Assembly (NCBI GenBank): GCA_030549775.1
Contig: CM060174.1
Location: forward strand, 8,546,527 to 8,610,526
Direction of reading: 5' to 3'
DNA from: Tamarix chinensis
Taxonomy: Eukaryota > Streptophyta > Magnoliopsida > Caryophyllales > Tamaricaceae
Length of the DNA stretch: 64,000 bases
Under the pieces are notes generated by a model. The model did no database searches, was not told the DNA's origin, and saw only the letters and a list, made by a program, of their open reading frames with translations. This document shows positions 51,201 through 61,894 of this stretch, piece after piece. The first letter of the stretch is position 1. Every line of letters begins with the position of its first letter. A program made the position numbers and the translations under genes.

Positions 51201-51312
51201 TAATGATCTAGGATTAAGGAACTAAGGTACAAATATTAATTTCTTGAGATTAAAATTAGGTTAAGATATTAATTACTCGAGATTAAGATTAGATAAAATT
51301 TATAGTATTACA
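48278..51312 (+). mobile_element. Long solo LTR, copy G, perfect target duplication
   Basis: Starts TATAACACC (TG decayed to TA), ends AGTATTACA; GATAC precedes (48273-48277) and follows (51313-51317) exactly. Terminal inverted repeat 48278-48352; motif cluster 48897-49300; CTCGTGCTGCATGAG 50260-50274; purine-rich block 50275-51090. About 3.0 kb, same subtype as E and F. Confidence 0.88.
48897..49300 (+). repeat. CCACTATT motif cluster, LTR G
   Basis: Six diverged copies (CCACTATTCTTAATCCTATGG and similar), arranged four plus two. Confidence 0.7.
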
Positions 51313-51410
51313 GATACCATGAATCCTAGGCACTTTTTTAGTGTTGACCATGAAAGTACACTTGGTTGGATTGAGTTTCTCTAATTTTAAATTTCAATCA
51401 TGAAGTAGGG
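51313..51410 (-). pseudogene. Tat-type reverse transcriptase fragment
   Basis: Minus strand: KLEKLNPTKCTFMVNTKK, the conserved thumb-region block after the catalytic YVDD domain, then an apparent one-base shift. It continues at 48277 when copy G and one GATAC are disregarded. Homology stops about 100 bases in. Confidence 0.7.
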
Positions 51411-53740
51411 ATTATCAACCCTGTATTTTGATTTTATGCACATTGTACCCTTTTATTTGTTTCATCACTAATTATGTTAATTTTTTGTGTACATTCCCAT
51501 TTTATCCTTACCTAATTGTTATAACCTTAAATTTCAAAAAAAAAACAATTAACTTTATTCCTCCTTTATCTTCATTTTCTTCCCCTTCCTTATACATCTT
51601 CTTCTTGCTCAATCTTTATTCATTAAATTTACAAATTTACACATTATTTATAAAAAAATCAAATTAATTATGGAAAAAATTTAACACCAGCCAATTAATT
51701 CCTCAAAAAAATATAAAATGATGGTGCATAACTTGTATACAAAATTGCCTAATTATTATTCACCTAAATATGAAAATCTAGGACAAACATTTTTATAGTT
51801 CTAACCAAACTCCCTTTTTTTCATATCAAAACCAATTTTTCAAAAAATCCTTTACCAATCCATATTTTTCTTTAAACAAATAATGAATATAAAAGTTAGT
51901 GAAAAATCAATAACAAAAATAAGAGAAATTTTTCCTTCCTCAATCATCATCACTCTTTCACTTAGACATGCATTAGACGTGAAATTTTTACTTTGAGAAA
52001 AACAAAATTATGTAGGTGAAACCAAATCTAAGAAGAAGAAGCCTAACAAACCCACTTGTGAATGAGTAGTTTAAGAAATGGGGAACTCAAGCTCAAATTA
52101 GGGGTAGGATTTTTTGAAGAAGCAAATCAAGGTCACCCAAATCTGAATTTTCTAATTATGAGCCCAGATCAAAAAGTAAGAAGCACTTTAATGCAATTAT
52201 AGCACAAACCAACAAAGAAAAAGGTTAAATTTAGCGTTAATCATTTAAAGACTTTGAATTTGAGGACATCGGGAAGAGAACTCGACCAAATTAATGGAGG
52301 TGTTGTCATATCAATTCCACCTATTGTTGTTGCTTGAAATATGCTTGGTGATGTAGATATTCTTGTTGGTGGAGTTGTGGATTGAGCGAAACAAGGAAAA
52401 TAGCTCATTAGAACTTGACGAGCTAAGGGAGAAGTTGGTGAGTGGTTGTTGTTGTGGTCTTGTGTTTTGATGGTGGCTCGATGGAGGTCAAGATGGGGTT
52501 ATCTATGAGGGAGCACCAAGAATTTCTTCCCTACAAATTAGAGTTTTGGTTTGATGAGAAATTTACTATAAAAGGAGAAAAGGGGAGAGATAAATGATGT
52601 AAATGGAACATGCTAATACAATTTTTGGGTTTGAGGTTGTCACCATGTAGAATTAATTTACTAGTATTAAAGTTAGAGGTAAAATAAAAGATTTTGCTTT
52701 GTTTAGTTGAGTGGATGATTTTAAAAATCGAATGTGAAAGATGAATTGAGTTGATGATCATTGAGATGGCTAAAGGTTGAAGAAGATGAGCAAAAAGTTA
52801 CAGAAATATGAGTGTTTTGTCACTTCATATTAATATATTGTTATATAAACTTTACTAATTTATCTACCACATAGAAAATGTAACCAAAGGGTATGGCATG
52901 TATGAAATTAAACATACAAGGACATTTAATATAGTATAAATTAGAGTAGCAGAATCTTATACATTTTATTAAAATACAAAGGTATTTCCATAAAATATCG
53001 TTAAAATTAATTGATTTTTGAAAATAATAATAATATTTTTTATATTATCGTCATTGGTTTTATTTTTATAATCATAAATTTTAGTAGTATCATAATATTA
53101 TTAACATTATCATTAATCATTTATAACTAATATTATTGTTGTTGTTGTTGTTGGATGTTGATGCTATAACTACAAACATTATTACCATATTGGTTCTGAT
53201 ATGAAAACGAGACCGAGGAGAATAGAAGGTGCTAAATCTATCATTCTAGGCCTTTACATGATAGTTCATCGTCAACTTGAGTGATGAACCATGTGATGGG
53301 CCGTGTTAGGTAACAAACAGATAATTGAAAATATTAGCTTATTTGACCGATTGGCAGCATTAGTTATTTGTGCCGATAGCAATTTACGTGTAAGATGACC
53401 CCAAACAATTAATTTTAAATGAACTAATCAAAAGGTTTTATTTTTGAGCTTTTCTAAAACAATGGTTTTTCTACAAACGACTAATATAATTTATTTATTT
53501 ATTTTTATAACAAACACTTAATATGGTTAAACCAATGATGCAGCTCCAAGCCTCCATTGCAAAGCTCGGACATCAAAGCGTGGGCTGATTTGCGCTTTAT
53601 TTTCCTGATAGATGCTAAAATCTCTGCTAAAACGTTGCTTATCAAACAAGAGTTTTGTTTTCTCATGCTAATGACAAACAAGAAGACGTGGGCACTTTGG
53701 TTAAACAAAGTGATCATGGGAGTGAACCAGGAGATGGTTA
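51411..53740. other. AT-rich unassigned sequence
   Basis: No gene recognised. TGTTATAACCTTAAATTTC at 51517 followed by CT-rich sequence to about 51610 looks like the reversed 3' end of yet another long LTR, but no partner edge was found. 53170-53740 has more balanced composition with small ORFs on both strands of unknown meaning. Confidence 0.3.
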
Positions 53741-53744
53741 CCTG

Positions 53745-53875
53745 AATTAACTTTAGCAGAGAAACTCAGTGGTTAAACAAGGCTGAGGACGAAGCCGGCA
53801 TATGTTCAAGTCCACCGGATGGAAATTTATACCGTGCAGACGATTGTGGAAATTTTTTTCTTCAGTTTTTTTTAA
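53745..53875 (+). mobile_element. Possible tRNA-derived SINE
   Basis: AAACTCAGTGGTTAAAC at 53763 resembles a tRNA A box with its flank; TGTTCAAGTCC at 53803 resembles a B box at normal spacing; two T-runs close the segment at 53852-53874. The cloverleaf is not convincing as a tRNA gene, so a SINE or tRNA relic is likelier. Confidence 0.35.
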
Positions 53876-55599
53876 TTTAAATATACTTTATTAGTATTAT
53901 CATAATCATAAAATTTTTATATCCTAATGCCCTACTTTCCTCTACAAATAGAAATTTATATTGATATACTTCAACGACAAAAAAATTATGGTGAAATCTT
54001 AGTACAATCATAATGTAAGATCATAAAATACATTTTGGGTAAAACCAATCGTATGATTTTAATAGAATAATGTGTGTAATATTGGTGAAAGATTAATTTA
54101 GTATAATAATAATAGTATTTTAGTAAAATAATGAAAAAAGATACATAAAATAATCGTGAAAAATAAGTGTAATAATAGTAAAAGATAAGTATAACAATGG
54201 TGAAAAACTCCTAGAATAATGTTGAAATTTTGTAATAAATTTTAATAGAATAATAAAAAAAATTATGTAAGACAGAAGTGGATGATAAATACAACGTTGA
54301 TGAAAGATTAATCTGGTTATAATAAAATATTAATTTAACTATGATGAAATATCGATTTATATAATGGTAAAATATCAATTCACTTATGCTAAAAAAATTA
54401 ATCTATGTATAGTAAAAGGTCATGATGTGTGTGGGAATATGGAATTATCAAATTGGTAATATTAATGCTTGATTTTGTTGGAATTAATAAGAAGAAGGTT
54501 CGAAAGTGGTGAATTAATTATGTAGATATTCAAATAGGGTAAAATAATGATGATAATGTTGATTTGGTGATGGTGATGATGATTCAATGATGATGAATTG
54601 ATGATAAAGATGATTCGAATTAGATGAAATGAATGATGAATATGATTTAACAATGATGAGGATGATTCGATGATTAGGATTTGATGATGGATGGTTTTGT
54701 GGGTTGGGGTTAGGGTTAAGTTTTGAAAATTAGGATTAGGGTTAAGGTTTGGTTTGAAACTTAGGGTTAGGGTTTTGATTTTGGGATGTGTTTGGACGAT
54801 GGATATAGCTAGAAGGGTATGGATTATGGAGATTAGAAAAGATAGTACTTAATCTCTAGTTCACACAGACGAAGAGATTAAGGACTTCGAAATTAATCGT
54901 TCACACAGATCCGATTAAAATTGAGATGAACTCACACATAGTTCAATACTTGCAATTGCATTCAACTTCAATTCTTGATCATCTATTTCTCTTAATTATG
55001 ACTTCATGGCTTTAAATGGTCAATCTACCATTTAGTTAAAAAGCATAATTTAAAAAGATACCAAGTTAAAAGATAGTATGCTGCTTTATGCTAATTTTAT
55101 GTTACTTTATGCTAACTTTATGCTCTAACTAATATCCAACCCTATTACTTAATTAATTAATTAACTAAACTAATAATTTCACACATTCAATATGCAAATA
55201 TTCTCCCCATGCAAGTGGACATGCATTCCATGCATGTTATGCACATGCACGTAGACACTTAGTAGATTATTTGGTATGTTTCTAGCAACATAACCATCCA
55301 TTTGTCTTTAAATTTGTGGAAAATACTTTTCAAATAAAAGATAATTTGTTCTATAATTATAAAAACCAATTCTTAAATGTTTGCTCCTGCATCAAGTAAT
55401 TTTATATACGGTAAAGTCTAAAATTATGAAAGAGTGATATAATAAGAGTAAAAAAAATATACACAAATTATCTTTTACATAAAAACAATACATCAATATA
55501 GGCGCTTACTTACAGAAAAAAATTAAGAGTATTATGATATATTTTTAAAAAAATCAAAAATCATAATTGAAGTTATTTTAATTTTAAAATTAAAAAATT
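53876..55599. other. AT-rich sequence with simple repeats
   Basis: Degenerate TAATGGTGAAAGATTAAT-like repeats at 54060-54420, GAT-rich repeats at 54545-54680, and a telomere-like GGGTTAGGGTTAAG/TTAGGGTTAGGG cluster at 54703-54780. No gene seen. Confidence 0.45.
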
Positions 55600-56020
55600 A
55601 CAAGTGTCAGCAAATTGCATTGTTATACGTGCATAAGCGGTTGCACCCTATAGGTATTGCGCCAAATGAGGAAAACCATGAAGCAACTATTACAGAAGCA
55701 GAGTTGGTCGCCAATAAAAATTTCTTGGGAGCTTATATTGGAGAACTTCCAAAGGCTACAAGGAGCCTACAACCACAGGCAGTTTCAATGTGTCGCTTTC
55801 AAGGCAAGGATCAAATACAGGAAAATTTCTGGGATCTCATCACTGCCAAATAAACCAAGGCTCGGGAAAAATTAATACAAGCATACAATCTTAAGCCTGC
55901 TCTCTACCCTAAAAACTACAAGCAGTATAATGCGCTTCAGACATGAATACAAAATTAAAATGCAGCTCCAAGGGTCATTATAACTCCTCCAATTCATCCT
56001 CCTCAATTCCTAAGCTCTTT
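55600..56020 (-). other. Probable 3' UTR of the CCCH gene
   Basis: Directly after the stop codon at 56021 the minus strand keeps a gene-like composition for about 400 bases and then becomes strongly AT-rich near 55600. Small plus-strand ORFs here (for example 55620-55853) have no recognisable family and are taken as chance reading through the untranslated region. Confidence 0.45.
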
Positions 56021-59000
56021 CTATGACGGGACAACACCAATTTTCTTTGCAAAGTTGTCTCCATCATCTTCCTCCACGTAATATTCTCCGCCATCAACAT
56101 CTTCACCTTCATAGCCTTCCACATCTCCTTCATATTCATAATCCCCTTCTCCCTCCTCGTATTCATATTCTCCATTTGCCCCCTCGTGGTATTCATCCTC
56201 ACCATCAATCAAGCCCTCTTCAATCTTAGGTATACCATGCTCATCTGCTTCGGAAGCGCTAGCTGCAGTAGACTTCACCTTATCACCTGAATCTGAATGC
56301 TTTGCATTACTTCCCTCAGATACATGATTATTCCTTCCCTTATTAAGAGCTTGCACATTTACATGCTGCTCAGGTGCAGATGATACAGAAGATGGTGCCT
56401 GCTTATTATTTTCCTTATTGTCAGGAGAAGAAAAGTGACATTTTGTCCCCGGCTCTTTCAATTCAACATGGTTCTCCTCCCTCTGGTCACCAGAAGCAGA
56501 TGCTTCGGCTCTCTTTTTCCTCTTTAAAATCTCACTCAGAGGCTTTGGACCCTCAAATGAGAGATCTCCACCACCTTGTTGAAAACTGTCCAGCAACTTC
56601 CGTTTCCCAGCAGCAGTTGATTGAGGTTTCACATGTTGTTCCTGCTCCTTGCCATGAGCCTGTTTAAAAACTCTCAGCTCTGCAAGGCTTTTAGGAGCAG
56701 CAAAGTTGCCCCAAGTATCATCCTGTATCCTTCTTCCTAATCTATCTCGGAGTCTGCCTTTTTGTGGAAGAAATTCTGGCTTACTCGGCAGCAACCTCCC
56801 CCAATTTAGTCCCCGGTTAGTTTCCTTCTCTTTATACACCCCATTGCCATTGATTGGGGAAGATCTAGGGACCCTTAATCTACCCTGAAGGCGACTCCCG
56901 TGTAAATTCTCAAGGGGTGGTGAATGTTGCACGTCCCCTCCAGTACTCTTGTAACCTTGATCCTCAACACAGCTGGTTTGGGCATAATCGGTACTAACAA
57001 CAGATCTCAGACTACCAACCTTCCTTTGCTTTAAATGATTACGCAAATCTGATTCTCGAATTCGATCAGAGGTCTCAGTCTTCAAAAGACCTCTTCTGTT
57101 AAAATGAGCTGCTTCCCTCATTGATCTCTCTGATGAAGCTCTAGAGTGCTCATAACCATAGCTCCGTTGTTTGTGGTCAAAAGAATCATAGCCCTGTCGA
57201 TCATGAAAACTATCCTGGTCAGCATCAGCATCAGGATTGTAATAATCAGGATGACCAAATTCATAGTCGTCCAGATTTCTTCCATCATGACTTCCTAGCC
57301 CAGTGAGCTGGTCTTCATTGTGGTAATATTCGGTATCTCCATGTTGGTCATCCACAAGAACATCAAAGCCAGGGGAAGACTCCCTTAAGGACTCCTCAGC
57401 ATCCTTGTCGACCTGAAAACTCGGATCATCTACTGGAATATAATGATGGCCTATGCTGGAATTGCTTTTCAAGTTCCCATGGTAGTCAAGAGCAGCAGAT
57501 ACTCTGGGTCTGGGATGCTCTTCTATATATCCATTATTAGATTGTGGATCACCCTTTTCAGCAAGTATGCCATTCACTGGAAAAGCAGAAGTAACCTTGC
57601 CAGAAGCTTTTAAAAGATTTGGGTTTACAACTGTCTTTGCTGCATTTACTTGCTGAAGCATTTTCTGCTGACTACACTTTTCAAGGCCAAATGCTTTTTT
57701 GAAGTTGGCAGGCTCAGTAACACCCGCAGCTGTAGGCACTTGTGGCACTTTAGCACCAGAAGCGGTAGGGCCATGTACGAACTGGCATTTGTCACCTTTC
57801 ATACAGTATCCCTTCTGGAAGAAGATGCAAGGAACTACTTGTTTAGCATGGTTATAAGCAGACGATGGAGCAGGCTGTGGAGGGGGTAGAGAAGGCAAAG
57901 CAGTCCCTGCAGGCCCTGCAGCTTGGGATCCCAGTAAGCCATCCAAAGGCTGAAAAGGAAGAGTCAAAAGGTATTCAATCAGAACAAACGGACAGAAAGT
58001 TAAGATAAAATGGAACCTAGAAATTGTATGATTTTGGGAAAAAGAGAAGAACTTACAGGATGCCGGAATGCACATTTAGGGTTCAAGCAATTCCCATTCA
58101 ACCAGAAAAAGCAATCCCGAGGATTAACCCGAGCATATTCACTGTGACGGTACTCGCATTCACTCCCCTGGAACAAACCAAAAGAAGCACTGACGTGGTT
58201 AGTCAATATGAAGCCCACTGATACATCAAAGAGAATCAATAAATGCAATCAAGAGCTCTATAAAAACAGATTCATCCCACTAGTTCAAATCAAATAAAAC
58301 ATCTCTTGTGAACAGTACTTGCTGATGTTTACAAGTTCACTATCTTCAAACACACATTATGTACAAACCAAACTTCAAATTTCCAATCAGCATCACTATT
58401 CATCAAACAGAGACGTCTAAAGTAGATCCCACGAACAGCATAACACCCAAAATCAGAAATTTCCGACAAGGCCTTCACTTACCACGCAAAGGAATAAGAA
58501 TAATGGATGAGAAAACATATTTCCTCGGTCAGCATGGTATGGCATCCCCAACGAACCAATTGTTTTGGTTTCTTAATCTTATTTATGAACCACTAATTCC
58601 ATCCTAACCCACCTCAAAGTATGTGCGAATTCCCTAATTGCAACCGAACTGTAAAGAAATTGTCGACACGCTCGAGAAATTAATCCGTAAACAACGGATT
58701 TCTGAGAACTACGCGGAGGCATCATCAAAACCCTTTTCCCTCGTAGAACGTAGAATAACAGCTAGTAAGTTCGCATAATCTTTCTAGAGATTTAAAAACC
58801 CCACAGACAAAAGCAACAATATCATGAATCAATTTACGAACTTTCCTGAGTAACAAAGATAGAATAAATAAAAAATAAAAAAATCAAGCCTAAACTAGCC
58901 ATAGATCAACAATCCATCAGCCAAAAACAATCCTTGAGTAACAAAACACATCAAATAAGAAACTACGAACGAATGAAATCAGACACATACTTTCTTGCAA

Positions 59001-59173
59001 GTCAAAGGTGAAGCCAGGAAGTAGACACAATCGGTGTTCTTCTTCCTCGATTCATCCTCCGGTTGTTGACCAACGGAGGCTGATGATGAAGAAGGCCCCA
59101 GTTGATGTTGATTCCGCTGCTGGCGTTGCGTCGCCGTCGCGATTTCCTTGCCGGCGGAGGTGACCGACGCCAT
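56021..59173 (-). CDS. Three-finger CCCH zinc-finger protein (AtC3H17-like), 740 aa, three coding exons
   Basis: Exons (minus strand) are 58991-59173, 58057-58167 and 56021-57949. Introns are 823 and 107 bp, both phase 0, with GTATGT...TTCCAG and GTAAGT...TTTTCAG borders. The joined product is 61 + 37 + 642 residues. Finger 1 is C49-X9-C59-X5-C65-X3-H69, finger 2 C80-X7-C88-X4-C93-X3-H97, finger 3 C139-X7-C147-X5-C153-X3-H157. Between fingers 2 and 3 is a Pro/Ala-rich linker. After them comes a long charged region with SR-, RD- and KRKK-type stretches, then a Tyr/Glu/Gly-rich acidic tail ending in NFAKKIGVVPS. The layout matches plant non-tandem CCCH proteins like Arabidopsis C3H17, described as a nuclear transcriptional activator; RNA binding is also plausible for such fingers. 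Start ATG at 59171-59173 is chosen because an upstream in-frame ATG (59282) adds unconserved sequence. Ortholog name is from memory of the family. Confidence 0.92.
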
Positions 59174-59510
59174 GAAATCAACGATAGAATAGGTATTCAC
59201 AGATCGAACGAGACTACCCGGTAGATAGAGCGAGCTCGGAACCTCGGAGATGTAATCGAGCAGAACCGATATATCAGTACTCACCTTTTCAGCGCATGAT
59301 TAATAGGGTTCGACTAGATCTGGCTCCTACAGGCTACAGAAAGAGGGAGAGAGCCGCCACGGAGACAGATAACCGAAGTGGAAGAAAGAGCTTCGTTCGT
59401 TCTGTTGGGGATAAGCGGTGGGTGTCTATTGTTTTAATCGCAAATGACGGTTAACTTAATTTTTTGGTCAACTACATATGGGATTCTCCATCTATATATA
59501 TATGTATATT
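59174..59510 (-). promoter_or_regulatory. 5' leader and putative TATA promoter of the CCCH gene
   Basis: A run of alternating T and A (minus strand AATATACATATATATATAGA) lies at 59491-59510, about 320 bases upstream of the start codon. If it is the TATA box, transcription would start near 59460 and the leader would be about 290 bases. The leader contains CT-rich sequence on the sense strand around 59330-59400, common in plant leaders. Inference from motif position only. Confidence 0.4.
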
Positions 59511-61461
59511 TTTTCCTTCCTATGCAGGCTACTAATATGTTTTATACCAAATTAGGTCAATTCGTTTAAAAGATAAACATGGAAACACCGAGGAATTAAA
59601 AAAGCTGCCATCAGCTGAAATAATTCAATCATTTACTAATTGGAAACAAAATATGTTACTCGGAACTTGTAAATTAATTTTTACTGCCTACATTTTTAGT
59701 AACTTACTCATCATATTTGACTTAACTGCCGGCTCTCTCACTCACCATATTTTCCGCATATCTCCGTCAACTTGACTCAGCCTACACAGAGGAATTTCAA
59801 CAATTTTTTGGTCGTGTAGCTATCAAATTAATAGTATCTTCTAGTTATCCTGCAATTGTGTTTTATTTTAAAGTTTTTGCGGGATAAAATTTGATCTAAT
59901 GATAAATAACAAGTTTAAAAATTTCTAGTTCAAATCAATCTCCTCCTCTTTTGGTATTATGTTATCACCTGTATTATAACTATAGAATTTAGATAATCGA
60001 ACACGATCCCCCATAATGACTCCAAATTTTGATACTTTTTCATTTAGCATTACAAATTAGATCTTTATTTTTTACCAAAAATATAATATAAGAAAGTAAT
60101 ACTAAGTATATAAGAGTAGATTCCACGAAGAAAATACATTTCTAAATTCTAAAATGAGACTAAGTGATCATTGTAAATAATTATACATTAACCTTTAATT
60201 AAACATACCTAATATTTTTATATAGTTCAAAGTCCATAATTTTTTTTTCAAATTCAACCAAACTGAATCACTTAAATTGCATGTAATAATGTAAACTTTA
60301 ATGTATGGGTGGTTTCAAATTCAATCCTAACTTAGCTATATATGTCCCTAAGGTTTTACACTAACTTATGCTAAGTTTTAACCTTTAAAACATGCTAAAA
60401 ACAATAATAAAAATATGAAAATAATACCTAAAACTATACTACAGAATTTAGCTCAAAACATGAAAACATACCTCCAAAAGTGCGCAGAAATCTTTTTTAA
60501 CTTATGTCACTTCATTCTACACTTAGTAACTAAATTCCCTAATGTATTTCAAACCTTCAATTACATGTATAAAGTGGAAAAATAACTAAAATACAATTGT
60601 GGAACCAAATCTGAAATATCATAATAAAACATGAAGAACCCCTTCTACGATGCATAAAAACTCATAAAAAAAACTTAGCTAACTTAATTCTCGAGTTGGT
60701 GCACTGAAATCTTCATTATATTTCAAGTGTTTGAACATGGTTTCATCGAGATAACTGAACAAAATTACACCTAAAATCTGATGTTGAAAAAATATAATGG
60801 AACATCAATTTTTAGCATGTAAACACCACATTGACTACTTATAGGTAAACATACTTGAATGTGTATATGTCTAATTAATTTTCCTCATTATATGATTCAT
60901 TTATGGACTTAATAAAATGTTATTATTAGGGTAAATTATAATAACAATAAAAAAATAGATATGGAATCAGATAAGAGAAATAGCATTTCATCATAGATTC
61001 ATGAATCATACAGACTTCATAAGAACATATTCAACAACTCAATTTGAACTAAACCTTACTAGCTCTACTTCATTACTATTTAGGAACATATTTAACAAGA
61101 AATAAAATTGTAATTTTGGAGAGAGAAAATAGGTTAAAACAACATCAAACAATAAATCATATTATATGCACAGTCTGCAGTTGAATGTTCAACTATAAAA
61201 AGATTCAACTTCTAACTCCATATCCTAACTCAAGAATGATTTAACATGTTTTTTTAGTGTCAAATTGTCATCCTAAATTTCTTCATTTATAACTCCAATT
61301 ACAGCAGTAAACACAGAGATAAAAAGGATGGATAACAACTACAGTAAATGAAATAAAGTTCAGGACATAAACAAACTCCAGTTTTTCATCTCTCGAATTT
61401 TGTTTTAAAACGAATTAATATAATAACCTTATTTTCTCTTTTGATTTCGACCTGGTTTTTC
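59511..61461. other. AT-rich unassigned sequence
   Basis: Upstream of the CCCH promoter; no gene, RNA or clear repeat recognised. Confidence 0.35.
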
Positions 61462-61894
61462 TAGCAATGTCTATAATACCCCTAAATATTTACTTATTGA
61501 GCCAATAGTGAAATCTACTTCTAACAATGTTAAATTTACCATAAGATAAACAAGCCTAAATATTTACAATTGAGCCAATAGTGAAATTAAAATCATGATA
61601 GCAATTAGTTTAGCATCTTTCTTATCGCCAAATTTAAACTAGTAGGTTAATTGTAGAGAGCCTACAAACATCCTTCTCCCTGTCCTCTTTTACTATCTAG
61701 AACCAAATCAGCTTAATCCTAAACTCATCAACACATAAATACTTAAGAGGATATCATTAACCCTACGAAATTTTATCTAAATTAGCAAGAATAGAATTTT
61801 CTTAGATTTTTCCATGCTCTAACTAAGACCTAGTCGTGTGACCAACTAAAGCTCAATTAGTCACTACTAGATTCTTAAATTATATAGCAATGTC
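61462..61894 (+). repeat. Duplicated LTR junction and short local repeats
   Basis: The 25 bases TAGCAATGTC + TATAATACCCCTAAA at 61462-61486 recur exactly at 61885-61909, where they span the left border of LTR H. In addition, CCTAAATATTTAC followed by ATTGAGCCAATAG occurs at about 61481 and again at about 61553. Confidence 0.75.

Noticed and set aside
53505..53745. Small ORFs on both strands as a gene
   Set aside because: About 60-70 residues each, no recognised domain and no clear splice partners.
54703..54780. Interstitial telomere
   Set aside because: Only a few degenerate TTAGGG/TTTAGGG-like units with other sequence between them.
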